Source of the DNA: Claveliimonas bilis | Lineage (GTDB): Bacteria > Bacillota > Clostridia > Lachnospirales > Lachnospiraceae | Direction of reading: 5' to 3' | DNA: 64,000 bases | Assembly: GCF_020892095.1 (NCBI RefSeq) | Contig: NZ_AP024845.1 | Location: 868,001 to 932,000, forward strand | The notes under the pieces: generated by a model | Seen by the model: the letters and a program-made list of their open reading frames with translations, nothing else | The model's database searches: none | Told to the model about the DNA's origin: nothing | Program-made: the position numbers and the translations under genes | Part shown: positions 35,895 to 44,118 of the stretch, one piece after another | Layout: every line of letters starts with the position of its first letter | How positions within the stretch are numbered: the stretch's first letter is position 1

Positions 35895-36098
35895 TTATTC
35901 AATCACTACTTCAAAGCATCCGTCCTTCTCTGTGGATACCGCTTTTTTCCCGTGATCCTTTGCAAACTTTTCCACATTCATTTTCTGGTGTGGTTCTGAC
36001 ACCAGGACTTTCACAGGGCCTGACGCATTTTTCAGCGCTTCTGCTGTCAGCATCAAAGGTTCCGGACAGGAAAGACCTCTTGCATCTACTTCCTTCAT
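35895..36098 (-). CDS. yedF: YedF/TusA-like (SirA-fold) protein
   Basis: 67 residues: VDARGLSCPEPLMLTAEAL contains the CPxP motif of the TusA/SirA fold, with C11 as the likely persulfide or selenopersulfide carrier. The tail GKKAVSTEKDGCFEVVIE completes a single domain, shorter than the full YedF (which has a second domain that here is the separate DUF3343 gene). Together with YedE it is taken as a selenium-handling pair in Sec-utilising bacteria. Confidence 0.85.
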   Translation of the reverse strand: MKEVDARGLSCPEPLMLTAEALKNASGPVKVLVSEPHQKMNVEKFAKDHGKKAVSTEKDGCFEVVIE

Positions 36099-36145
36099 TT
36101 TTTTACCTTCCTTTTCAGAATATCATATTTTTTATACTTTTCCAA

Positions 36146-37243
36146 CTATTTTCCAGCTTCACGTTTATTTGTAAAAGCAATCACAAAACATATTGCAATA
36201 CAGATAATACACGCTACTTTTCCTGCCGGTGTTACGGCACCTGCAACGATCTCGTTCGTTTCTGCATTGAGAGCGGTTCCGCTGGAAGCAAGTCCAAGAT
36301 TATGACAAAGAGCCGCTCCGAAGAAAAGACCCAGTACAGTTACGGCCGCATCTGATGATCCCTGGCCTGCAAGAATCAGCTGGCGAAGCGGGCAACCTCC
36401 TGCAAGAACTGCTGCAAATCCTACCGCATACATTCCCAGAATATTCCAGATATGCTCTGAATGAGCCACGATTCCCGGTGTGTCAAATGCAGGTACGAAA
36501 TTTCCTGTAGCCACATTATAGATAAGCATAACAACAAATAAACCGATGATCACTGTCAGCAGATCAAAATTCTTCATCAGAACTACGTCTCTTATACTTC
36601 CTGCAAAACACATTCTTGATTTCTGTGCAAACGCGCCGAAGATCAGACCTCCGATCAGAGAAATAATGATAGGCGCATGCATGCTTCCCGGTCCGCTTGT
36701 GCTGGACTTCAGAAGGGTTGTGCACACTGCAAGAAGCAGGATACCAACCATGATAGCCGGCATTACAACACCGCTTGATTTCTGTGTCTCATGAGCGCGC
36801 CCAAGGCTGAATCCTTTCTTCAGGGCAAACGCTCCGGTAGAAACGCCCAGTATAAAACCGATCAGAGCCACCCAGGCATTTAAATCGCCTGCAGACATAC
36901 GGATAACCATACGAAGCGGACACCCTAAAAAGATCAGGGAACCGATCATAATAACAATCCCCAACACAAAACGGATCATTGGAGAAGATCCTGCTGTAGA
37001 GCGATACTCCTTTGTTGCCACGGAAATGATAAACGCTCCTAATACGATTCCTATAATTTCAGGCCGTGCATACTGCACCACCTCTGCCTGGTGCATTCCC
37101 AATGCGCCAGCGGTATCCCGGACAAAGCAGGCAATACAGATTGCCATATTAGCCGGATTTCCAAAGTATGCCAGACATGCTGCTACAAGTCCGCACACCA
37201 CGCCGGCAAGCGCCAGCTTTTTCTTTGAATCTGACAAATTCAT
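36146..37243 (-). CDS. yedE: YedE-family putative selenium transporter
   Basis: 365 residues, about nine to ten membrane helices, with paired sulfur-transport-family motifs in each half: CLAYFGNPANMAICIACFVRD with GCPLRMVIRMSAGD, then KSRMCFAGSIRDVV with GGCPLRQLILAGQG. These repeated cysteines belong to the YeeE/YedE family (channel-like thiosulfate or selenium-compound uptake). The ATG at 37243 is 8 bp after GGAGG. It is placed between a cysteine desulfurase-like gene and yedF, so selenium uptake is the favoured role; sulfur uptake cannot be excluded. Confidence 0.85.
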   Translation of the reverse strand: MNLSDSKKKLALAGVVCGLVAACLAYFGNPANMAICIACFVRDTAGALGMHQAEVVQYARPEIIGIVLGAFIISVATKEYRSTAGSSPMIRFVLGIVIMIGSLIFLGCPLRMVIRMSAGDLNAWVALIGFILGVSTGAFALKKGFSLGRAHETQKSSGVVMPAIMVGILLLAVCTTLLKSSTSGPGSMHAPIIISLIGGLIFGAFAQKSRMCFAGSIRDVVLMKNFDLLTVIIGLFVVMLIYNVATGNFVPAFDTPGIVAHSEHIWNILGMYAVGFAAVLAGGCPLRQLILAGQGSSDAAVTVLGLFFGAALCHNLGLASSGTALNAETNEIVAGAVTPAGKVACIICIAICFVIAFTNKREAGK

Positions 37244-37288
37244 TGTGTGTTCCTCCTTTACTCTCTTCCTTCGCAAATGATCAAAAGA

Positions 37289-38425
37289 TCATTCTTCTGC
37301 CAGTTCGCGGATAGCCTTTATAGCCGTATCCACTTCTTCATCAGTCGTAAAATGTGAGAAACTGAATCTCACTGCCCCCTGTTCTACTGTTCCCAATGCT
37401 TCATGCATAAGAGGCGCACAGTGCGCTCCGGGTCTTGTAGATATTCTATACTCTGTAAGAAGCTCATCACTGACTTCTGAAGAATCGTAATCTCCGATAT
37501 TCAAAGATACAATCGCGCAGCGGTTCATATCATCAAAATCCCCGTACACCTTAACTCCGGGAACCTGAATAACCCCCTCATAGAACCGCTTCATACACTC
37601 CTGCTCACGTTTTCTGATCTGATCGATCCCTGTTCTTTGGATATATTCTACAGCTGCATGAAGGCCTGCGATGCCATGGCCGTTCATGGTTCCCGCCTCC
37701 AGCGCTGTGGGCATTTCCGCCGGGTGGCTTTTACTGTAAGTCTGCACACCGCTTCCCCCGCTTTTGAGCGGTCTTATCTGTATGCCCTCTCTCACATACA
37801 TTCCTCCTGTACCCTGGGGACCAAGAAGCCCCTTATGTCCAGTAAAACAAAGAACATCAATCTGCATTTTTTCCACATCAATAGGAAAGACGCCGGCAGT
37901 CTGCGACGCATCTACCACCAGCAGAAGTCCATTCTTACGGGTAATCTTTCCAATCCTTTCAATGTCCACCAGATTTCCTGTCAGATTGGATCCATGAGTG
38001 CAGACAACTGCCTTTGTATTCGGGCGTATTGCCTTTTCTATGTCGTTGTAATCGATCACACCTTTTTTGTCCGCCGGAATAATCGTCAGCTCCACCCCTC
38101 TTTTCTCCATTTCATACAGAGGCCGCAGAACCGAATTGTGTTCCAGCATTGTTGTGATCACATGATCTCCCGGCTCAAAAAGTCCTTTGATCGCTATATT
38201 AAGGCTTTCCGTAGAATTACTTGTAAAAACCAGTCTTCTTGGATCTGTCCCGCCAAAGAAACGACAGAGCAGTTCCCTTGTATCATAAATAGTTCTGGAG
38301 GCCTCCAAAGATGCGCTGTGTGCTCCCCTTCCCGCATTTCCCATAGAATGCATGGCCTGTACAACCGCTTCAATCACTTCTTCCGGCTTTTGCATCGTTG
38401 TAGCCGCATTATCTAAATAAATCAC
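37289..38425 (-). CDS. Class V aminotransferase-fold cysteine desulfurase / selenocysteine lyase-like
   Basis: 378 residues from a GTG (MIYLDNAATT, the normal start of this family). PLP lysine in CFTGHKGLLGPQG; GAHCAPLMHEALG carries the conserved cysteine that would hold the persulfide or selenide. It may release selenium or sulfur from cysteine-type compounds for SelD, given its selenium operon context. Start: a -10 box lies at 38471-38476, so the in-frame ATG at 38458 would have almost no leader, whereas the GTG at 38425 has GGTGG 7 bp upstream. First gene of desulfurase-yedE-yedF-DUF3343. Confidence 0.87.
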   Translation of the reverse strand: MIYLDNAATTMQKPEEVIEAVVQAMHSMGNAGRGAHSASLEASRTIYDTRELLCRFFGGTDPRRLVFTSNSTESLNIAIKGLFEPGDHVITTMLEHNSVLRPLYEMEKRGVELTIIPADKKGVIDYNDIEKAIRPNTKAVVCTHGSNLTGNLVDIERIGKITRKNGLLLVVDASQTAGVFPIDVEKMQIDVLCFTGHKGLLGPQGTGGMYVREGIQIRPLKSGGSGVQTYSKSHPAEMPTALEAGTMNGHGIAGLHAAVEYIQRTGIDQIRKREQECMKRFYEGVIQVPGVKVYGDFDDMNRCAIVSLNIGDYDSSEVSDELLTEYRISTRPGAHCAPLMHEALGTVEQGAVRFSFSHFTTDEEVDTAIKAIRELAEE

Positions 38426-38470
38426 TTGATTGCCACCAACTTTCTTTCCCCTTTTCATAATACCGTATTT

Positions 38471-38498
38471 ATTATATCGTCTGCATTTTCTTCCGTCT
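38471..38498 (-). promoter_or_regulatory. Promoter of the desulfurase-yedE operon
   Basis: Perfect TATAAT on the minus strand (38476-38471); a weak -35 (TAGACG) lies 17 bp upstream, which suggests activator dependence. Confidence 0.65.
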
Positions 38499-38527
38499 AA
38501 TCAAAAAAAGCAATATACACACTATCC

Positions 38528-38546
38528 TTATAGAATTTTTCTATAA
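38528..38546. promoter_or_regulatory. Perfect LTTR-type palindrome upstream of the desulfurase-yedE operon
   Basis: TTATAGA-ATTTT-TCTATAA; the arms even extend one base further. T-N11-A pattern, centre about -73 from the predicted start of the desulfurase transcript, a typical LysR recognition position. The LysR gene ends 80 bp away. Confidence 0.75.
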
Positions 38547-38625
38547 CTACTCTATTCTGGATTTGTGTGTATACTGCCTTTCTCTGCCGGCAGGAAAATG
38601 CAATCTCTTTGTTCCCTGCCTTCTG

Positions 38626-39534
38626 CTATTTTTTAATGTGATAAATAGACTTTACCACCTTAATAAATCTTTCTGCAGATCTGGAAAGAGTCCGGTTTTT
38701 ATTATACACCAGGTTGATATCTCTTCCCTCATCCGCCTGTGGAATCGGAAATGCAAGCATCTGCCCTTCTTCCACTTCATCTTTAGCTGCCAGGCTGGAA
38801 AGAATGGAAATGCCCATTCCCTGCATAACGGATTTCTTGATCGTTTCCTGATTCGCAATACTCGCAATGATATTCAGTCTTTCCGTTCGGATTCCCAGAT
38901 GCCGAAGCTGCTTTTCTGCTTCTTTTCTTGTCCCGGATCCCTCCTCACGCATGATCATTTTTTCATCCTGGATCCAGAAAATCTCTTCTTCTCTTTTCTG
39001 CAATTCTCTGTATTTCGGTAAATCCGGCGTAATGATCACCAGGTGGTCCTTATAAAACGGGATGTACTGGCAGTGTTTCTTTTCCAACACAGTTCCGGTA
39101 AAACCAATATCCGCCTTTCCTGCTGCAACCTGTTCCGCCACTTGAGCGCTGTCCATTTCGGAGAGCTTAAGCTGCTCTCCCGGATACTTCTCATTAAACT
39201 TCGCAAGAATCTCCGGAAGGAGATACTGAGATGGGATGGTAGAAGCTGCGATAACAATACATTTCTTATCATTTTCGCGCTCCCGCCCAAATTCTTCCCG
39301 GATCTCATCTGTAAGATCCAGTATCTGTCTTGCATACCGATACAGTTTCTGCCCTTCTTCCGAGAGAGCTACTTCTTTTGTATTCCGCACAAAAACACGG
39401 ACATCCAGCTCTTTTTCCAATGAAGAAATATGAGCGCTGACAGTAGGCTGGGTCAGAAACAGCTTTTTGGCTGCTTTGGAAAAGCTCTCCGATTCCGCTA
39501 CTTCCACAAATGCCTCTAATTGTTTTAAATTCAT
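38626..39534 (-). CDS. Selenium metabolism-associated LysR-family regulator
   Basis: 302 residues: winged helix-turn-helix VAESESFSKAAKKLFLTQPT / VSAHISSLEKELDVRVF, then a CysB/CysL-like effector domain (KKCIVIAASTIPSQYLLPEI, DIGFTGTVLEKK, MREEGSGTRKEAEKQL). Its start codon shares a base with the selB stop (TGATG), so it is translated with selB and belongs to the selD-selA-selB operon. LysR proteins of this type accompany sel genes in Clostridia. It is the best candidate to bind the TTATAGA-N5-TCTATAA palindromes at four loci in this window; that is inference from location and the LTTR T-N11-A pattern. Confidence 0.88.
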   Translation of the reverse strand: MNLKQLEAFVEVAESESFSKAAKKLFLTQPTVSAHISSLEKELDVRVFVRNTKEVALSEEGQKLYRYARQILDLTDEIREEFGRERENDKKCIVIAASTIPSQYLLPEILAKFNEKYPGEQLKLSEMDSAQVAEQVAAGKADIGFTGTVLEKKHCQYIPFYKDHLVIITPDLPKYRELQKREEEIFWIQDEKMIMREEGSGTRKEAEKQLRHLGIRTERLNIIASIANQETIKKSVMQGMGISILSSLAAKDEVEEGQMLAFPIPQADEGRDINLVYNKNRTLSRSAERFIKVVKSIYHIKK

Positions 39535-41447
39535 CAGTATGCCACCCTCTCACTTTCTCCGCCTGTCTTTTTCGTAACTTTAATACTGTCCATATACTCC
39601 AGGATCGGTTTTGCGCTTTTACGGCTGGTCTGGAACATGTCACGCACCTGTGCAATGGTGATAACAGGGTCTTCTTTCAGTTTTTCCTGGATTTTTTCTT
39701 TCGCTTCTTCCATATAAGAAGAAAGGGTGTACATCTCATCCGTTACTTTTACGATCTTGCCCTCTTCCAGCAGAATATTACGGATATCATCTTCCACATC
39801 AGGATCCACGCTGCCCACAGGGATCTCGCTGTAACGCACAAAGTCAAATCCAGCCTTCTCCATGGCGCCCATAAGGGCTGCGGATACCCTATCATAAAGA
39901 GTGTCTTTTCTTACCTGATAACCGGGCGTACATAAAAATTCATCTACCCTCTCAAGAATCCCTTCTTCCGTCAGGCTTCCGATATAGAGATCGAACACAT
40001 TAGGCTTGATCTTGCGGAAATAATTTGTATGTATCTCCGCCTTTTTCATGCCATAGCGGTAAGGATACGACGCCTCATACTTTTTCAGCGCATTCAGAAG
40101 TGTCTCTTCTGCTTCCTTTGCCGCTCCTGCATGCCATACATAAGTATCTTTTTTCAAAGCATATGTCCGGATAAGCCCCTGTTCTTTCAGTTCTTCAATA
40201 TCCTGCTCCACTTCTTCCGGGGAGAGAGCTGTCAGGCGTGCCAGATCTGACAGGGTTATCATCGTATCTTTATAATTCTTCACATGCATTTCAATGACGT
40301 CTGCAGTGGATCCGGATTCCTTTCTTTTGAGATCTTCGATCACCGGCTCCTGGAAACGCCTGTGAATGGAAGGATTAGGCTCAAGAACCACTCCTCCGCC
40401 GATTGTTTCCATAGGAGAATAAAAACGTACAACAAACTTATCTCCGCGCCGAAGGGCGATTTCCTCTTCCAGCCTAAGCTGCACATAGCCGCTCTCGCCC
40501 GGTCCGATTTCTTCCTTGTCCAGAAGGACGGCACGACAAAGGATCTCACTTGTTCCGGTAAAAAGATGCAGTCTGGTATGGTTTGTCAGCACCCGCATAG
40601 AAGAATCCAGAATATTCATCTTCACATCCAGAAGGTCTGTATTTTTCATACTTCCCGGAGGCGCCAGGACACAGCCCCTTCCGATTTCTCTTTTTTTGAT
40701 ATTGGAAAGGTTGATGGCAACCCGCTGACCGGCATAGCATTTGTCCACATCCTGACCGTGCACCTGAATGCTTCGTATCTTGCTTGTCTTCCCGATGGGA
40801 TACATTTCCAAGACATCTTCTTTTGTGATCGTTCCGGACAGAAGAGTTCCGGTGATAATTGTCCCGAAACCGGACAGGGAAAAAGCCCTGTCTATGGGAA
40901 GGCGGGGAATGGTAGCCGTATCCTTTTCCACCACCTCTTCCTCCGCTATTTTTTCAATGATATCCACCAGCTCTTTTAAACCTGCTCCCGTAGCGGCTGA
41001 AACCCGGACAATCGGCGCTTTTTCCAAAAAGCTTCCTGCCAGTTCTTCCCGAATTTCTTCTTCCACCAGCTCTGTCCACTCTTCGTCTACAAGGTCGCAT
41101 TTATTCAGAACAATAATACTTTTTTCAATGCCAAGAAGACTTAGGATATCCATGTGTTCTCTTGTCTGGGGCATGATCCCTTCATCTGCCGCAACTACAA
41201 GGAGAACCATATCCATCCCTACAACACCGGCAACCATATTGTTGATGAACCGCTCATGTCCGGGCACATCAATAATTCCCGCCCGGTCTCCTCCCGGCAG
41301 GTCAAACCATGTAAATCCCAGGTCTATGGTGATTCCCCGTCTCTGCTCTTCTTCCCACCGGTCTGTGTTTCTTCCCGTCAGAGCCTTGATCAGAGTCGTT
41401 TTCCCGTGATCGATATGTCCGGCTGTTCCTATGATAATGTGCTTCAC
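39534..41447 (-). CDS. selB: Selenocysteine-specific elongation factor SelB
   Basis: 637 residues. GTPase domain: G1 GHIDHGKTTL (10-19), G3 DVPGHERF, G4 NKCD; no GTPase alteration seen. EF-Tu-like domains 2 and 3 follow (FSLSGFGTIITGTLLSG). The C-terminal part (from about 370) comprises winged-helix repeats (ITLSDLARLTALSPEEVEQD; VITIAQVRDMFQTSRKSA) that bind the SECIS hairpin. It delivers Sec-tRNA to UGA codons. It overlaps selA by 4 bp (ATGA) and the LysR gene by 1 bp. Confidence 0.97.
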   Translation of the reverse strand: MKHIIIGTAGHIDHGKTTLIKALTGRNTDRWEEEQRRGITIDLGFTWFDLPGGDRAGIIDVPGHERFINNMVAGVVGMDMVLLVVAADEGIMPQTREHMDILSLLGIEKSIIVLNKCDLVDEEWTELVEEEIREELAGSFLEKAPIVRVSAATGAGLKELVDIIEKIAEEEVVEKDTATIPRLPIDRAFSLSGFGTIITGTLLSGTITKEDVLEMYPIGKTSKIRSIQVHGQDVDKCYAGQRVAINLSNIKKREIGRGCVLAPPGSMKNTDLLDVKMNILDSSMRVLTNHTRLHLFTGTSEILCRAVLLDKEEIGPGESGYVQLRLEEEIALRRGDKFVVRFYSPMETIGGGVVLEPNPSIHRRFQEPVIEDLKRKESGSTADVIEMHVKNYKDTMITLSDLARLTALSPEEVEQDIEELKEQGLIRTYALKKDTYVWHAGAAKEAEETLLNALKKYEASYPYRYGMKKAEIHTNYFRKIKPNVFDLYIGSLTEEGILERVDEFLCTPGYQVRKDTLYDRVSAALMGAMEKAGFDFVRYSEIPVGSVDPDVEDDIRNILLEEGKIVKVTDEMYTLSSYMEEAKEKIQEKLKEDPVITIAQVRDMFQTSRKSAKPILEYMDSIKVTKKTGGESERVAY

Positions 41448-42850
41448 GGTTCCAACACCTCCTGTTCCTTCAGCTGACGGACAAGAAGGTCACCGTCGCC
41501 TTTCTGAAGTGTTCTGGCGTCAATGAGAATGGTATCATTTACAACCCGTGGAATGATCGGAACTTCCAGATGCCTCATCCTCTCTTCCAATACCGGCACA
41601 CTGATCTTCTCCGGGTGGATCGCTGCCCCATAGCTTGAAAGTCTCTCCATCGGAAGAGAACCTCCCCCGATCTGTGACTGACAGGATATGAGCTCCACCC
41701 TGGCAGGAAGATGTGCCCTTTTCAGTTTCCGCACCAAAGCAGAAGCATCCTTTTTCACTTCTTCCGGCTTCCGTGTGATCATGAACAGCACCGGGATATG
41801 CTGCAGCGCTTTTTCTTCGGACAAATATTCCTGCAGCACAAGTTCCAGGGCTGCAGCTGTAAATTTATCGATCCGAAGCGCTCTTGTCAGCTGATTTTTT
41901 TTCATCTTGCTGATATATTCCTTTTTCCCGATGATAATGCCTGCCTGCGGGCCTCCAAGAAGCTTGTCCCCGCTGAAGCAGACCACATCTGCTCCTTTTG
42001 CGATGGAATCCTGTACAGTAGGCTCATAGGTGAGCCCGTATTTGCTTAAATCGATCAGAACGCCGCTTCCCAAATCTTCAATGAGCGGGATATGATGCTC
42101 TTTAGCTAAAGGCAGCAGCTCTTCCATAGTGACAGAATCCGTAAATCCCACAATCCGGTAATTGCTTGTATGAACTTTCAGAAGAGCTTTTGTTTCCTCA
42201 GTCACAGCTTCTTCATAGTCACTGTAGTGCGTCTTGTTTGTTGTTCCCACCTCTACAAGAGACGCCCCGCTTTGTTCCATCACATCCGGAATCCGGAATT
42301 TTCCGCCAATCTCTACCAGCTCTCCTCTGGAGACGATCACTTCGCCTCCCTTTGCCAGAGAACTTAAGATCAGCATAACCGCCGCCGCATTATTGTTGAC
42401 AGCCATAGCTGCTTCCGCTCCGGTCAGACGGCAGAGAAGCTCTTCAAAATGAGAATATCTCTCTCCCCTCTTCCCTTCTTCCAGATTGTATTCCAGATTG
42501 GAATATCCTGTTACAAGTTCTGCTGCTTTTTTCATATGTTCTTCGCAGATCGGCGCCCTTCCCAGATTGGTGTGAAGAACCGTTCCGGTTCCGTTTATCA
42601 CCTTGCGCATATTTGGCGTGTGAAGGGACTTCACAGCCCGGGCCACATCATCTTTAAGAGCATTGATCTTACCGAATGCCTCTCCCTCGTCTGTGCATGT
42701 CCCGATAAAGGCGCGCAGACGGTCTGTCTGGGTACGCACTGCCTCCATGACTGTATCACGGCTGTAATTTTCAATCAGTCCCTGTATCTGCTCATCTGCA
42801 AGCAGCACATCCACTTTGGGTATGCTGCGGTATAAACTTTTTTTATCCAT
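41444..42850 (-). CDS. selA: L-seryl-tRNA(Sec) selenium transferase SelA
   Basis: 468 residues, PLP-dependent fold-type I. The Schiff-base lysine is K296 in CFSGDKLLGGPQAG; upstream NGTGTVLHTNLGRAP and EYNLEEGKRGERY are SelA signatures. It converts Ser-tRNA(Sec) to Sec-tRNA(Sec) using selenophosphate. Normal length. It lies between selD (60 bp upstream, with a TGCTGACA/TGTCAGCA hairpin at 42870-42889) and selB (4-bp overlap). Confidence 0.97.
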   Translation of the reverse strand: MDKKSLYRSIPKVDVLLADEQIQGLIENYSRDTVMEAVRTQTDRLRAFIGTCTDEGEAFGKINALKDDVARAVKSLHTPNMRKVINGTGTVLHTNLGRAPICEEHMKKAAELVTGYSNLEYNLEEGKRGERYSHFEELLCRLTGAEAAMAVNNNAAAVMLILSSLAKGGEVIVSRGELVEIGGKFRIPDVMEQSGASLVEVGTTNKTHYSDYEEAVTEETKALLKVHTSNYRIVGFTDSVTMEELLPLAKEHHIPLIEDLGSGVLIDLSKYGLTYEPTVQDSIAKGADVVCFSGDKLLGGPQAGIIIGKKEYISKMKKNQLTRALRIDKFTAAALELVLQEYLSEEKALQHIPVLFMITRKPEEVKKDASALVRKLKRAHLPARVELISCQSQIGGGSLPMERLSSYGAAIHPEKISVPVLEERMRHLEVPIIPRVVNDTILIDARTLQKGDGDLLVRQLKEQEVLEP

Positions 42851-42910
42851 TTTTCTTTCCTCTCGTTGCTGCTGACATTTTTGTCAGCATTTCTGATCTT
42901 ACAGAGGGCT

Positions 42911-43951
42911 TTAGAATAAGCGGATCAGTTTGTCGCTTTTTGGCGCCACTTTTCCGATTATGGATACAGTTGTCTCCATACCGGCATGTTCAAAGTCACG
43001 CATCATTCCCTCTACATCATCCGGGGAAACGCTCAGCAGCAGTCCTCCGGATGTCTGCGGATCATACAAAAGATCTACATAACACTCTTCAATAGATCCT
43101 GTCTCCACCTTGCCGATGGAGTATCCCCTGTTTTTATAAGTCCCTGCCGGGACAAGTCCCATTTTGGCATAATCAATGGCATCTGCCATATAGGCAATAT
43201 CCTTTACTTTAAGCTCAAAGGTTACATCGCTTGCCTCAGCCATCTCCACACAATGGCCGAGAAGACCAAAACCGGTAATGTCGGTACATGCGGATACATG
43301 ATACCGTTCTGTCACCCGCTTTGCAATCCTGTTCAAGGATGCCATAACCATCTGCGCTTCTTTCACTGCGGACGGAGAAGCCATCTCTGCCTTGATGGCA
43401 GTATTAATGACGCCGCTTCCGATCTGCTTTGTCAGTACCAGCACATCTCCCGGCCTGCATCCGTAATTTTTGAAAATCTTATCCGGATGTACAAAACCGG
43501 ACACACACAGCCCGTATTTCGGCTCGTCATCCTGCACGGAATGCCCTCCTACAAGGACCGCACCTGCTTCTTTTACTTTGTCTGCGCCCCCTGCAAGGAT
43601 ATCTCCCAGGATCGCCGGGTCCAGACAATTAGGAAATCCGACAATATTCAGCGCAACTGCCGGTTCTCCTCCCATAGCCCACACATCGCTCAAAGAATTG
43701 GCCGCTGCAATCTGTCCGAACATATAAGGATCATCTACAATCGGCGTAAAAAAGTCTACTGTCTGGATCATAGCTATATCGTCTGTTACCTTATATATTG
43801 CTGCATCGTCGGAAGTCTCGATTCCAACCAGCAGATTATCATCCTGGAATTTTGGCAGCTTGCCCAGAACCTGAGCAAGGGTCTCCGGACCAATTTTAGC
43901 CGCTCATCCGGATGTTTTGCTTAATGTTGTCAGTCTTACATCTGATTTCAT
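42911..43951 (-). CDS. selD: Selenide, water dikinase SelD, itself a selenoprotein (in-frame UGA)
   Basis: 346 residues when the UGA at 43906-43904 is read as selenocysteine (residue 16). The true start at 43951 (AAGGGGG, 7-bp spacing) gives VRLTTLSKTSG-U-AAKIGPET, aligning with the SGC/UxxKI active-site loop of SelD; U16 replaces the catalytic cysteine, and K19 is the catalytic lysine. Without UGA decoding only a 286-residue protein from 43771 would be called. It continues with VGIETSDDAAIYKVTDDIA, and ATP-binding glycine-rich segments. It makes selenophosphate from selenide and ATP. First gene of selD-selA-selB-LysR. Confidence 0.96.
43859..43906 (-). promoter_or_regulatory. Candidate SECIS of selD with its UGA codon
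   Basis: After the UGA (43906-43904) two hairpins follow: GGTC-CGGA-GACC (43891-43880), 12 nt after the codon, then CTTGCTCAG-GTT-CTGGGCAAG (43879-43859), 9 bp. Either, or both stacked, could be the SelB target; position fits the first better. Confidence 0.6.
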
Positions 43952-43992
43952 TTTTCATCCCCCTTTTTACGGATTTGTGGCTCTTTATCCAC

Positions 43993-44031
43993 TTATAGAT
44001 TCAGTCTATCACTGATAATGCAAAAGGTAAA
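43993..44031 (-). promoter_or_regulatory. selD operon promoter overlapped by an LTTR-type box
   Basis: On the minus strand TTTACC (44031-44026), 17-bp spacer, TAGACT (44008-44003). The palindrome TTATAGA-TTCAG-TCTATCA (43993-44011; one arm perfect, the other 6 of 7) covers the -10 box and start point, suggesting repression, which would be autoregulatory if the operon's own LysR binds it. Confidence 0.65.
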
Positions 44032-44118
44032 GAAAAATATTGATTTCGCGCTCGTCACGGGCTAAAATAATGTCTGCGACTATGAATATTATTTATTATA
44101 GAGAGGATTTTACAGATT

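Noticed and set aside
43044-43771. selD starting at 43771 as a shortened cysteine-free protein
   Set aside because: The upstream frame past the UGA encodes the conserved SelD active site and has a strong ribosome site, so the short form is an artefact of reading UGA as stop.
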